Assembly (NCBI GenBank): GCA_902796445.1
Contig: CADBPJ010000306.1
Location: forward strand, 1 to 33,907
Length of the DNA stretch: 33,907 nt
Reading direction: 5' to 3'
From: an uncultured Ruminococcus sp.
Lineage (GTDB): Bacteria; Bacillota; Clostridia; UBA1381
The notes beneath the pieces are model-generated. The model saw only the letters and a list, made by a program, of their open reading frames with translations, had not been told where the DNA came from and searched no databases. The stretch's first letter is position 1. Each line of letters opens with the position of its first letter. A program made the translations under genes and the position numbers. Positions 13,937 to 23,384 of this stretch are shown here, one piece after another.

Positions 13937-16458
13937 TGGATAATAAAAAACAAAAAGGTGCTGTAACAGTATTCTTAGTAATGATCCTACTTGCTTGTTT
14001 TATGTTTGGGGGGTTTTTTATTGATTCTGCTCGAATATTAGTTGCAAAAAGACATGTAAAGAATGCGGTAAATTCCGCAGCTCGTTCAACACTATCATAT
14101 TATGATGAGAACTTAGTTGCAGAATATGGATTGTTTGCTGTTGATGGCAATACCGTAAATGCCAATTTTAATAAATACCTTGCAAATAATCTTACAAAAT
14201 CAAAAGATGAAGGTATGGCAATGTTTAAATATAAAATAAACAGTGCAACAGCAACGGCTCAAAGACCTCTTGAAGGCGAAGAATTACATCGACAAATTGT
14301 TGAATATGAAAAATACAGAGGCCCGGTAAATATAACATTAGGTGTAGTTGAGAAATTTAAGAAAATTTTTGATAATACACCTGTAGACACAGGCAAAATC
14401 TCAAATGCTACAGATTGTGTGAAAGCAGTTAAAAAGAATTTTAAGGATAAAGATGGATTTTTAAAAGAATTAGGAAAAGGATTAAAAACAACAATTAAAA
14501 ACGATATAAAAAAAGGAGTAAAAAAAGACCTTCAAACGGTCACAACTTCATGGGTTCAAGGCGGAAAAGAACAAAATGGTTCTTTGCAGAATGTGTTGGC
14601 TGCTCAATATAAAAAAGCAGATGAGAATATTGCTGCGGCTAAAAACAGATTAAACGAATTAAAACAAGAAAGAGACAATTATGTAAATGCAGCTAAATCG
14701 GTATGTGATGGCAGTAGTCAAGAATCTACATCATCAGAGGCGAATGAATATATTTCGCAAGATAAAACTGTTCAACAACAAGCTGATGAACAAATCGCTC
14801 AATTAGAACAAGACATAGCAAAAGCTGAGAATATTTTAAATGGCAGTAACGGAGTAAAAGCAAATATAGAAAAATATAGACAGGAACTGGTCCCGATTGT
14901 AAATAGATGGGAGTCAAAAAAAACTGAACTGGTTACAGCTGAAAATAAATATAATGCTGCAAAAAGTACTCGGGAGGCGGCAGAAAGAGAAAAAACTGCT
15001 GCCCAATCCACGGTTAATGAATATAACAATACTATATCAGATGCTAATAGGACTATTTTGTGGTACAAGTCTGAAAAGGAAAAACTCGAGAGAGCTAACG
15101 ATGAGATAGCAACGCTTTTGAATGAAGATGGTATTGACATCTATAATGATGAAGAGTGGAAAACATATTGTCGTTTAATTGATAAAAACGATCGAACAAA
15201 AGAGGAAGATAAATGGATTAGAGACGTAGAAAAGCTTTATAATGACATTTTAAATACAACGTATATAAGAAAATATAATATGATGACAAATTATAAAAAC
15301 ATATCTTCTTATAATTCTAAAATTAGTACAAAGCAAAATGAATTATGGAAAGCGCAATCTTCGATTTCTTCAGCTAACACTGCACTGTCAACTGCAACTG
15401 CTAAATATAATGATGCAGTAGCAGAAGAAAATACATGGAAACAAAAGGTTGATGCAATCAAGGCTGAAATACAAAATTTAGAAACAGATATAGTTAACAA
15501 ACAAAACTCTATGTCAAGTGAAGCGGATAGACTAAATGATATTCCAGAATTTAAGATAAATGGAGTTACAATTCCTGATTTAAAAAAATCGGTAGATAAT
15601 TTATCAAACGATACAAAAAAAACATTTGGTGATAAAGTTCTTCAATATAGTAGCATTCTTTCTTATTTGGATAATATAAAAAAAGACTTAGAAAAACCAA
15701 TGTCAGCAGTAACAACTGGAAATGGAGAAAAAGTTGTAAATACAGAAGAAAAAAATCTCCTTACTTTAATGGACTCTATTAAATCGAATATACAATCAAT
15801 AGTTAATATATGTACTAATCCGGAGAGTCTTAGGAATGAGATGTACTACATTGATTATGTTATGGATAAAAATACATATTTGACATCCCAAACATCACGA
15901 AGTCATTATTTTAATAAAGCAGAAGTTGAATATATTATATATGGACATGATTCACAAGGAGCTAATATATTATCTGCAGTGGCAAGCATTTATGCAATAC
16001 GCTTTGTTATAGATTCAGTAAATTATTTCTGCACAAGTGTTAATCCGGAATTAATTTCCAGAATAGCTACAGCTATTGGAAAAGGTGCAGTACAGGCGGC
16101 TTTAGATATGTTAGATATGTTAGTGGATTTTGATGGCGATGGTGCAAAAGGGTGTTCAATATGTCCGTCCTTAGATAATTTAAATTTGAAACTATCATAT
16201 TCTGATCATTTAAGATTATTCCTGTTAATGAACTCTGGAACATCAAAGGATGCTTTGAAAAATACAATATCTACAACATTGGTAAATGAGAAGAATACTA
16301 AAGATTTAGACCAAATGTATACACAAATTAATGCAAAGGTTGAAGTTGAAGTTAATCTTATCATCTTGCCTATGATTGGTAGTGACTTACTGCCCAATAA
16401 TTATTTTAGAAATGGTTGCTATGTAATACATGAAAACATTGTGGAAGGATATGAATGA
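13936..16458 (+). CDS. Large TadG-like protein with central coiled coil (DUF5702-like)
   Basis: An 840-residue protein. The N-terminus (MDNKKQKGAVTVFLVMILLA) has the Gly-Ala-Val-Thr-Val-Phe entry and one membrane helix of TadG-type proteins, then IDSARILVAKRHVKNAVNSA and LVAEYGLFAVDGN, the block I associate with DUF5702. Residues about 228-541 are a long lysine/glutamate/alanine-rich coiled coil with very few prolines. The C-terminal 250 residues contain a hydrophobic patch around SAVASIYAIRFVIDSVNYF and end in a compact domain. It is far longer than ordinary TadE/F proteins. A tip or scaffold function is inference. GTG 13933 is the alternative start. It is coupled at both ends: its start overlaps the TadE-like stop and its stop overlaps the next ATG. 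Confidence 0.75.
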   Translation: MDNKKQKGAVTVFLVMILLACFMFGGFFIDSARILVAKRHVKNAVNSAARSTLSYYDENLVAEYGLFAVDGNTVNANFNKYLANNLTKSKDEGMAMFKYKINSATATAQRPLEGEELHRQIVEYEKYRGPVNITLGVVEKFKKIFDNTPVDTGKISNATDCVKAVKKNFKDKDGFLKELGKGLKTTIKNDIKKGVKKDLQTVTTSWVQGGKEQNGSLQNVLAAQYKKADENIAAAKNRLNELKQERDNYVNAAKSVCDGSSQESTSSEANEYISQDKTVQQQADEQIAQLEQDIAKAENILNGSNGVKANIEKYRQELVPIVNRWESKKTELVTAENKYNAAKSTREAAEREKTAAQSTVNEYNNTISDANRTILWYKSEKEKLERANDEIATLLNEDGIDIYNDEEWKTYCRLIDKNDRTKEEDKWIRDVEKLYNDILNTTYIRKYNMMTNYKNISSYNSKISTKQNELWKAQSSISSANTALSTATAKYNDAVAEENTWKQKVDAIKAEIQNLETDIVNKQNSMSSEADRLNDIPEFKINGVTIPDLKKSVDNLSNDTKKTFGDKVLQYSSILSYLDNIKKDLEKPMSAVTTGNGEKVVNTEEKNLLTLMDSIKSNIQSIVNICTNPESLRNEMYYIDYVMDKNTYLTSQTSRSHYFNKAEVEYIIYGHDSQGANILSAVASIYAIRFVIDSVNYFCTSVNPELISRIATAIGKGAVQAALDMLDMLVDFDGDGAKGCSICPSLDNLNLKLSYSDHLRLFLLMNSGTSKDALKNTISTTLVNEKNTKDLDQMYTQINAKVEVEVNLIILPMIGSDLLPNNYFRNGCYVIHENIVEGYE

Positions 16459-17396
16459 TGATGGGGTTTAATAAAAGAAAGCGGGGATCTCTTACTGTTG
16501 AAGCGGTTATTTCATTTGCAGTATTTGTATCATTTATGTTCATGCTGCTTTCAATGGTTAAGATTTCGCTCGTTAAAATCACTCTTGAAAATGCAGTTTC
16601 AGAAACTGCAAAATATATTGCATCAGCGTCATATCCTATTGGAATGTTTAATGATATTGCAGAAGATTCAAATAGAACGGTTGAAGCAGATATTACTGAA
16701 TTTAAGTTAGGTAAAGATATCCAGGCAAAGGGAATAGAGGCTTTGTTTGATAGCTTGTTTGCTGACTCTGAAGCATCCGCATTAAAAAGCATAGATGATG
16801 GTATAAATGGAATATTTGGGGTTATTACTGATGCAGGGACGAATATGCTTAAATCAGTGGTGTTGACGGGTGTAGAAAATCTTATTACCAAAGAAGGTTC
16901 TAAAGTTGCCGGTAATATTGTGTCAGAGGTAATAGATAACAGTTATGTATCTATTGATAAAGACAACCTGACTGTTACAATTGCTAAACTGCCTGTTCCT
17001 GAGCAAACATACAATATCAGTTATAACACATCTCAATTTACTGATATGGGATTGACAAAGAATGATTTTAATGAAGATGATGTTGTCATTGGTGTAGAGT
17101 ATGTGTATAAGCTGGCATTACCGTTTTTGACTACTATTGATGTTAAAATGCGTGAGGTGGCTGTTGAACACGCATGGGTTAATGGTGGAGCAGGAAATGT
17201 AACAACTCGTACGGAGGGGTTAAATTTCTCAGATATACTTGACAATATACTTGGAGGAGAGACGGTTTATGTTACAAACACAGGTGGTAAATACCACAAG
17301 GAGAATTGTTATTATCTGTGGGGAAGTAAAAATGAATATAAAAAAAGTAGCGCAATAGTAAGTGGTTATAGAGCTTGTAAAAAATGTGCTCCGTAG
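16458..17396 (+). CDS. TadE-like pseudopilin with C-terminal Ada-type cysteine domain
   Basis: A 312-residue second TadE-like protein. It begins MGFNKRKRGSLTVEAVISFA, again with a basic leader and Gly-Ser-Leu-Thr-Val-Glu cleavage context, then a membrane helix to about residue 38. The middle is an extracytoplasmic domain with no clear family. The last 40 residues (VYVTNTGGKYHKENCYYL to YRACKKCAP) match the small zinc-binding Ada-like domain found at the ends of many secreted Firmicute proteins, with the YHxxxC and CKKC elements. The start is ATG 16458 or 16455; both overlap the previous stop. It probably joins the same assembly as the other pseudopilins. Confidence 0.75.
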   Translation: MMGFNKRKRGSLTVEAVISFAVFVSFMFMLLSMVKISLVKITLENAVSETAKYIASASYPIGMFNDIAEDSNRTVEADITEFKLGKDIQAKGIEALFDSLFADSEASALKSIDDGINGIFGVITDAGTNMLKSVVLTGVENLITKEGSKVAGNIVSEVIDNSYVSIDKDNLTVTIAKLPVPEQTYNISYNTSQFTDMGLTKNDFNEDDVVIGVEYVYKLALPFLTTIDVKMREVAVEHAWVNGGAGNVTTRTEGLNFSDILDNILGGETVYVTNTGGKYHKENCYYLWGSKNEYKKSSAIVSGYRACKKCAP

Positions 17397-17412
17397 ACAG
17401 GTGGTAGAGTAA

Positions 17413-18000
17413 ATGTTAAAAGTTATATATGTTTTGGAAGTTCTTGCATTGATTGCCTTTAATATTATTTGGATTTGCAGAACCGACAACAAAAGAGTTA
17501 AATACATATTCATTTCCGTGATTAGTTTACTAGTTTGTGGAGTTATTACATCCATAAGCGAAGGTATAGGAATATACTCGTTTTTTATAACCGCTATTGT
17601 CGCATTGTTTAACATAATTACATTGTACGACATTAAAACGAGGTATATACCCAATATATTGCTATTCGTTTTGAATATCACGGGGTTGATTACTTCATTT
17701 TTTGTACCAAATGGAATGTTTATAACAAGCATCTTGGGGGCTTGGGTAATAACAGGACTATGCTTCTTAATTGGAAGAAAAGCAAAAAATGGAATTGGCA
17801 CTGGAGATTTGTACTGTATGAGTGGGCTTATGATGAGTATGAATTTTAACGGAATGATGAATTTTATGTTTAGTTCTTTATTCCTATCTCTTATTTATGG
17901 AGTAGGAACATTGATATTCAAAAAAAAGACGATGAAATCAGAGATGGCATTTGCACCATTTTTGTTGTGCGGCTATTTAGTCATGATTTTATGTAATTAG
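17413..18000 (+). CDS. Prepilin peptidase, A24 family (TadV/CpaA-like), copy 1
   Basis: A 195-residue polytopic membrane aspartic protease. The two catalytic aspartates are visible: YDIKTRYIPN (about residue 77) and GIGTGDLYCMSG (about residue 134, the GxGD motif). Six or more hydrophobic segments surround them. Proteins of this family cleave the leaders of Flp and TadE-type prepilins at the cytoplasmic face. There is no N-terminal zinc/methylase domain, so it is the short TadV/CpaA type. AGGTGG precedes the ATG by 9 bases. A second A24 enzyme is encoded at 20598-21122, so the substrates may be divided between the two. Confidence 0.85.
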   Translation: MLKVIYVLEVLALIAFNIIWICRTDNKRVKYIFISVISLLVCGVITSISEGIGIYSFFITAIVALFNIITLYDIKTRYIPNILLFVLNITGLITSFFVPNGMFITSILGAWVITGLCFLIGRKAKNGIGTGDLYCMSGLMMSMNFNGMMNFMFSSLFLSLIYGVGTLIFKKKTMKSEMAFAPFLLCGYLVMILCN

Positions 18001-18029
18001 TTTATTGAAGAATTGAAAGGAAGGAAAAA

Positions 18030-19613
18030 ATGACATTTAGTTATGAAACACTTGGTAATTCAAGTTATCTTGTAGCAACATTTGAGAATGGAAAAGGTAT
18101 AATTAACTACCAACTTCAAATGCTTGCAAATAATGATATAAAGAATATATTGAAAGTTAGCAAGCGTCAAAAAAATGATGATATTTTGGTATCATACAAT
18201 ATCACATCAAAGTTAGCCTTATCACAGATGACTGCTAAATCAAAAATACCAAAGGCAGGAATAATTAAGATTATTGAAGGTGCTCTTAATGCAATAGATG
18301 ACATAGCGGAATACCAGCTTGTAAGTTCAGGCATGGTTTTTGATGAAGATTATATTTTTATTAAACCGGGTACTTATGAGCCAAGTTTTGTATATCTCCC
18401 TAATTCTACTGCGGATGATGGTATAGAAGGATTAAAAAAGTTCTTATTATCTCTTATCATGGGAAGTAAAGTAGAGATATCTAATGATAACTTTATTCAA
18501 GTGCTGCTCGAAACACTTAATAAGCCTGCATTGACTGCAAAAGACTTAAGAAAGATATGTGCAAATACAAATCAATCTGCTGCAAGCAATGTGGAAGTAA
18601 AAAGAGAAGTTGTTGAAAAAAGAAAACCGGAAGTAATAAATCCTATCCCGCAAAGACAACCTGAACAGCATCAGATTGTACAAGAGGAACAGATAGAGGT
18701 TGCCAGTCGACCTAATATACCAACATCTATAAAACAAGGAATACCTGAAGATAAAAAAGCGGCAAAGAAAAAAGAAAAGACCGAGAAAAAATCTTCAAGT
18801 CCGAACAAAACAAAATTTGTAATTTTCCAAATTGTGTTTTTGGCAGTAGTCATTGCAATCGTATGTAGCGGTGTCTTAAATAATGCTGAAGGAAAAATAG
18901 AAGTAAAATATTTAGCCGGAGTGCTCATGGCTGTAGCATGTGCTGATTTCGTACTATATAGAGAATTATTCGTAAACAACAAGGACAAAGAAGAAAAATC
19001 AGATAAAACAAAAAAGAATGACAAAAGCAAAAAGGCTACTAATAAACCAATGGCTATGCCCGGAAAAGGTAAGCCTTCAATGCCTAATATTCCGGGTAAA
19101 AATGCAAATGTAGTATCAGCGCCATCTAAAAATAATATTCCGATAAAAAAAGAAGTCCCGGTTGCAAACAAAGTGGTTCAGGAACCGGTAGCTTCTGCGG
19201 TTCAGAATACAGTTCCCCAAGCAGCATATGTTCCTCCAACACCTGCATATAATGCACCAATTTCTGATTTTGAGTCGGAAGACACGGTAGTGTTGGATGA
19301 TGTAAATTCAAACGAAGCGTATCTTGAATATTTTGAAAATGGATTATCGACCAAGATCAAGATTAACAAAGAAAGTATTATTGTCGGCAAGCTCCGCGGA
19401 CAGTGTGATTTTGCATTGAATAACAACAAAATCAGTAAGATACATGCAGAATTTATAATGAGAAACGGAGAATACTTTGTTAAGGACTACAACTCCACAA
19501 ATGGTACATATATCAATGGTTCTAACCAAAGAATTCAGAGTAATACAGAGTATCCGATATTTAATGGAGACAGAATAACATTAGCAAATGTTGATTTAAC
19601 TTTCAGATGCTAA
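18030..19613 (+). CDS. Membrane protein with N-terminal DUF6382-like domain and C-terminal FHA domain
   Basis: A 527-residue signalling protein. Residues 1-170 form an alpha/beta domain that I associate with DUF6382, often found with FHA domains in Clostridia. Residues about 190-265 are a charged linker. Two hydrophobic segments (about 266-288 and 294-315) form a membrane hairpin, so both ends are cytosolic. A Lys- and Pro-rich linker leads to an FHA domain at about 428-527, with the phosphothreonine-binding signature IIVGKLRGQCDFAL, ISKIHAEF and NSTNGTYING. FHA domains bind phosphothreonine on kinase substrates. It precedes a PP2C phosphatase and a Ser/Thr kinase in the same operon, so it is most likely the reader of that kinase and a link to the pilus machine. 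The RBS is AAGGAAGG. Confidence 0.82.
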   Translation: MTFSYETLGNSSYLVATFENGKGIINYQLQMLANNDIKNILKVSKRQKNDDILVSYNITSKLALSQMTAKSKIPKAGIIKIIEGALNAIDDIAEYQLVSSGMVFDEDYIFIKPGTYEPSFVYLPNSTADDGIEGLKKFLLSLIMGSKVEISNDNFIQVLLETLNKPALTAKDLRKICANTNQSAASNVEVKREVVEKRKPEVINPIPQRQPEQHQIVQEEQIEVASRPNIPTSIKQGIPEDKKAAKKKEKTEKKSSSPNKTKFVIFQIVFLAVVIAIVCSGVLNNAEGKIEVKYLAGVLMAVACADFVLYRELFVNNKDKEEKSDKTKKNDKSKKATNKPMAMPGKGKPSMPNIPGKNANVVSAPSKNNIPIKKEVPVANKVVQEPVASAVQNTVPQAAYVPPTPAYNAPISDFESEDTVVLDDVNSNEAYLEYFENGLSTKIKINKESIIVGKLRGQCDFALNNNKISKIHAEFIMRNGEYFVKDYNSTNGTYINGSNQRIQSNTEYPIFNGDRITLANVDLTFRC

Positions 19614-19638
19614 TTAAAACAATGGGAGGAGCAAACGA

Positions 19639-20601
19639 ATGTATAAAATTAAAATCAGCTCCTACACAGACATTGGCGATGTAAAAACAACAAATCAGGA
19701 TTGTATTTTATCCAAAAATGCAACAATAAATAATCACAATGTCGGGTTATTTATTGTTGCTGATGGATGTGGTGGCCTTGCCTATGGAGAAGAAATCAGT
19801 AACCTTGTGGTGACTCATTTCTCAAGGGTTTGGAATAATGAATTAAAAAGTATTCTTTTAAATAAAAAGATTCGGCATAAAACAATCGACGACTTGTTGG
19901 AAAAAGCAATCAAAGAAATAAATGATGCAGCAAAAAATTTTGGTGGACAAGTTGGAAGTAAAGTAGGTTCAACAATATCTCTCTTGCTTACGATAGATAA
20001 GATTTATTATATAAAAAATGTAGGAGATAGTAGAGTTTACATAATTAGGAAGAACAAAATAACTCAGTTGACAGAAGATCAGTCTTTGGTTGCAGATATG
20101 ATAAGAAATGGCGAGCTGACAAAAGAAGAAGCAAAAAGCTTTAAAAAGAAAAATGTATTGACAATGTGTATTGGTGTTTTTGAAGATATTAGAACATATT
20201 CAAAAACAGGCAAAATAAAAGATAATGATGTATTCCTGTTGTGTTGCGATGGATTGCATAATCATGTATCCAATGAAGAGATGGTAAAAATTGTTCGAGA
20301 GAAAAAGATACCATTTGATGACAAGGCAAAAGCGTTGCGAGAAAAGATAGAAGAAGGTAAAGCAAACGATAATGTCTCAGGAATTGTATGTGAATTTGAA
20401 AGGGAAAAACATTTTATGCGAAATTTTATCATATGTACATTATTGATTTTATTAATAGGAATATTGGTTTGGATAGGAGTTTCATGGAAACATATATGCG
20501 AACATTATAAGTGTTGGACAACAATACCCGGTAAACACTGTGATATTTGCGATAAATATATTGGAAGCTCTTCGGTGATAGAAAAAGAGATAGAGCCATG
20601 A
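19639..20601 (+). CDS. PP2C-family Ser/Thr phosphatase with membrane anchor and Cys/His tail
   Basis: A 320-residue PPM/PP2C phosphatase. The metal-binding motifs are visible: DCILSK near the start, ADGCGG (where most have DGMGG), NVGDSRVYI, LCCDGL and NDNVSGIV. After the catalytic domain (about 1-250) one membrane helix (about 260-280, IICTLLILLIGILVWIGVSW) leads to an outer tail with HICEHYKC and CDICDKYI, which could be a zinc-binding or disulfide knob. It should dephosphorylate targets of the kinase encoded two genes later. The RBS is GGGAGGAG. Its stop overlaps the next start (ATGA). Confidence 0.85.
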   Translation: MYKIKISSYTDIGDVKTTNQDCILSKNATINNHNVGLFIVADGCGGLAYGEEISNLVVTHFSRVWNNELKSILLNKKIRHKTIDDLLEKAIKEINDAAKNFGGQVGSKVGSTISLLLTIDKIYYIKNVGDSRVYIIRKNKITQLTEDQSLVADMIRNGELTKEEAKSFKKKNVLTMCIGVFEDIRTYSKTGKIKDNDVFLLCCDGLHNHVSNEEMVKIVREKKIPFDDKAKALREKIEEGKANDNVSGIVCEFEREKHFMRNFIICTLLILLIGILVWIGVSWKHICEHYKCWTTIPGKHCDICDKYIGSSSVIEKEIEP

Positions 20602-21122
20602 TAAATTTTGTTACGGCTGTAAAATACATTTCATTAGGGATATTTTTAGTAGCTATCAATGTATCAGATTTAAAAAGTTATAAGATAAAAAATAAAGCGA
20701 TTATTCCTGCACTTATAGTAGCATTAATTCTTGCAATATCAACAAGAACATTTCTTGATAGTGTGTATGGAATGCTGATACCATTAGTGCTTTTCCCGTT
20801 CTATGCATTAAAAATGCTTGGAGCCGGTGATGTTAAAGCGATGTGCGTCATAGGTGCATTTGTTGGATTTAAGTTATCTGTGCTGAATATGGCATTAACT
20901 TTTGTATCAGGTGGTGTAATTGCAATAGTATTTATGCTTATTAATGGTAATTTTGTGAAGAGAATGAAATATCTTTTTAATTACTTTAAGATATGCATTT
21001 TTTTACACAAGATAAGTAGTTATGATTACGGTGGAGGAGAAAGAAGTTACTTTAGATTTTCTTTTGCAATAACTGCCGGAGCAATCTTAACAGTAGTAAA
21101 TCAATATCTATGTATAATATAG
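20598..21122 (+). CDS. Prepilin peptidase, A24 family, copy 2
   Basis: A 174-residue polytopic membrane protein of the A24 peptidase family. The catalytic aspartates are in SDLKSYKIKN (about residue 24) and LGAGDVKAM (about residue 75). Several membrane segments are present, and the short form lacks the methylase domain. It is only weakly similar by eye to the A24 enzyme at 17413-18000, so the two are not a recent duplication. Translationally coupled to the PP2C gene through a 4-base overlap. It is presumably one of the two enzymes that mature Flp and the pseudopilins. Confidence 0.85.
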   Translation: MINFVTAVKYISLGIFLVAINVSDLKSYKIKNKAIIPALIVALILAISTRTFLDSVYGMLIPLVLFPFYALKMLGAGDVKAMCVIGAFVGFKLSVLNMALTFVSGGVIAIVFMLINGNFVKRMKYLFNYFKICIFLHKISSYDYGGGERSYFRFSFAITAGAILTVVNQYLCII

Positions 21123-21144
21123 AAAGCTATAAGAGGTGACATGT

Positions 21145-23364
21145 ATGGATACCAATTATTACAAGCAATACGAACCGATTTTTGGTTCTTGGACAATCAA
21201 GAGAAAAATCGGAGAAGGTAACTTTGGTGCAGTATATGAAATCGAAAGAGAAGATTTCGGTACAAAATATCATTCTGCACTAAAGGCCATTACTATTCCT
21301 AAATCACAGGCAGAATTAGAGAGTATAATGGATGATGGAATGGATGCCACAAGTGCAGAAAGCTACTTGGAGCAATTTGTTGAAAAAATAGTAGGCGAAT
21401 TTGTGCTGATGTCTAAGCTAAAGGGTAACAGCCATATTGTGAGTTACGAAGACCATCAGGTAATCAAACACAAAAATGGAATCGGTTGGGACATTCTTAT
21501 TAGGATGGAACTCTTGACACCGATGATGTCATATATGAAGACAACATCGATAACCAAGAGAGATGTAATCAAGCTTGGAATTGATATGTGTCGTGCCTTG
21601 GAGTTATGCCAGAAATACAATATTATACATAGAGATATTAAGCCTGAAAACATTTTCATTTCAGAAAGTGGAGATTTTAAACTTGGCGATTTTGGTATTG
21701 CAAAAGAAGTTGAAAAAACACAATCCGGACTTACTAAAACAGGTACACAGACATATATGGCTCCTGAAGTATATAAAGGACAGCCATATGGTTCAAGTGT
21801 GGATTTATATTCATTGGGTGTGGTTTTGTATCGCTTATTGAATCATAACAGAGCACCATTCATGCCACAGTATCCCAATCCAATATCTTATAGTGACAGA
21901 GAACGCGCATTAATAATGCGAATGGGCGGTCACAAATTTCCTGCTCCTTCAGGAGTAGAACAAGGCTGCAGAATTGCTGAAATTGCAATGCGTGCATGCA
22001 GCTTTAAACCGGATGACAGATATTCAAGCCCGACACAGATGCGTGAGGATTTGGAAGCTATTCTGTATGAGGAAGGCGAAGGTGTGCTGATGTTCCCAAG
22101 CGGAGATTCGCTTGATATTAAATCAGTGCAATACATATCAAACAGCAAGTCTCCTAACAAAACGCAAAAACTTGCTGATGAACAGACCGAAATTATGGAT
22201 GATGATGCTACAGAAATCATGGAAGATATAGAGCGTCATTTTTCCAAGAAACACACTTCAAATCCCAAACAAAGAAAAAAATCTAAATTACTTATTCCGG
22301 TTGCGGCAATCCTTGCAGTAGCTGTTGGGTTTTCAGCATTTTGGATGAGTAAAGACAAGACACCTCAAACTGTGGCAGTTATGTCATCTCAAGAAATAAA
22401 GGATGCAATAGAATTTAAGATTGATGACTCAAAAATCGGTAATCAAGACTTGGATATAATTGAAAAAAGATTAGAGTCTTATGGTAAGGCATACTATCTT
22501 GATAAAGAATCAAAGGCTGTGACAATTTCTAAGGGTGATATGGGTTCATCAGAACAGGAAATATTAGCAACAATACATATGATAACAGGAAAAGGAGAGC
22601 TTGTATTATCTAATTACAATAATACATCAGCAAATGCCTTGACAAATGCAGATTTGCAAAGTGCTAAATATGAATATGATGAGAAATCCGGAGAAAGCAG
22701 ACTTGTAATAGAAACTACAAACGCCGGAAAAGGTAAGCTACAAGTATTATCAAACGAAATTATAAAGAGTGATAATAAAACAATTTCTTTGTCTGTTGAT
22801 GGAAATATCAGACTTTCAACTGAAATATCTAATGAATTGACAGAAGGACGAATCATAATAACTGAAAAAGAAGGACAGAGCAAAAATATGATTGCAGGAC
22901 TTCTTGATGCAGTTTCTATGACAGTTCATGCGGAGGACATCAAGTTATCTTCCAATTACATGAAATTAATTGTCTCATTTGTTAACGATGGAATGCTAAC
23001 AGCAACATATGAGATATATATTGACGAAAAATACGGATTAATTACTCCGGAACCTGAAGTTACCCCGGAACCCGAGGTGATAGAGGAAAACGAAGAAATT
23101 ACGGAAGAAGAACCAACTCAAGCACCACAGAAACAGCAGACCACACAAAAAAATACAACTCAGCAAAAAACATCAACACAACAGAAATCGACACAGCAAA
23201 GCAACACCCAACAGAAACCTACGCAACAGCAACCTGTACAGCAAGCTCCTACACAACAACCTGCACAACAACCTGTGCAGCAACAACCGGCACAACAGAC
23301 TCCGGTACAACAAGCACCTTCAAATAATGCAGGTATGCCGGAAGTATATGTTGATTTCGATTGA
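21145..23364 (+). CDS. Membrane Ser/Thr protein kinase with SecD-P1-like outer domain and Gln-rich tail
   Basis: A 739-residue Hanks-type kinase. I start at ATG 21145 behind AAGAGGTGA; GTG 21136 is in frame but inside the RBS. Motifs: glycine loop GEGNFGAVYE, ALKAI lysine, HRDIKPENIF, DFGIAKE and APEVYKG, in a cytosolic domain (about 12-300). Then comes a charged linker, a single membrane helix (about 380-400, LLIPVAAILAVAVGFSAFWM) and an outer part. The outer part does not hold PASTA repeats. Instead IIEKRLESYG, LTNADLQSAKYEYD, and SLSVDGNIRLSTEISNELTE followed by GRIIIT track the order of the SecD P1 periplasmic region. The last 85 residues are Gln/Thr/Pro low-complexity sequence. It probably phosphorylates threonines read by the FHA protein and erased by the PP2C in this operon, in response to an outer signal. 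Confidence 0.88.
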   Translation: MDTNYYKQYEPIFGSWTIKRKIGEGNFGAVYEIEREDFGTKYHSALKAITIPKSQAELESIMDDGMDATSAESYLEQFVEKIVGEFVLMSKLKGNSHIVSYEDHQVIKHKNGIGWDILIRMELLTPMMSYMKTTSITKRDVIKLGIDMCRALELCQKYNIIHRDIKPENIFISESGDFKLGDFGIAKEVEKTQSGLTKTGTQTYMAPEVYKGQPYGSSVDLYSLGVVLYRLLNHNRAPFMPQYPNPISYSDRERALIMRMGGHKFPAPSGVEQGCRIAEIAMRACSFKPDDRYSSPTQMREDLEAILYEEGEGVLMFPSGDSLDIKSVQYISNSKSPNKTQKLADEQTEIMDDDATEIMEDIERHFSKKHTSNPKQRKKSKLLIPVAAILAVAVGFSAFWMSKDKTPQTVAVMSSQEIKDAIEFKIDDSKIGNQDLDIIEKRLESYGKAYYLDKESKAVTISKGDMGSSEQEILATIHMITGKGELVLSNYNNTSANALTNADLQSAKYEYDEKSGESRLVIETTNAGKGKLQVLSNEIIKSDNKTISLSVDGNIRLSTEISNELTEGRIIITEKEGQSKNMIAGLLDAVSMTVHAEDIKLSSNYMKLIVSFVNDGMLTATYEIYIDEKYGLITPEPEVTPEPEVIEENEEITEEEPTQAPQKQQTTQKNTTQQKTSTQQKSTQQSNTQQKPTQQQPVQQAPTQQPAQQPVQQQPAQQTPVQQAPSNNAGMPEVYVDFD

Positions 23365-23384
23365 TTCATGAGGTGACGAATAAA

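Noticed and set aside
21136-21144. GTG start of the kinase
   Set aside because: It lies inside the AAGAGGTGA ribosome binding site of the ATG at 21145.
23160-23369. Cysteine-rich minus-strand frame
   Set aside because: Antisense of the Gln-rich (CAA/CAG) kinase tail, which reads as Cys/Gly/Leu on the other strand.
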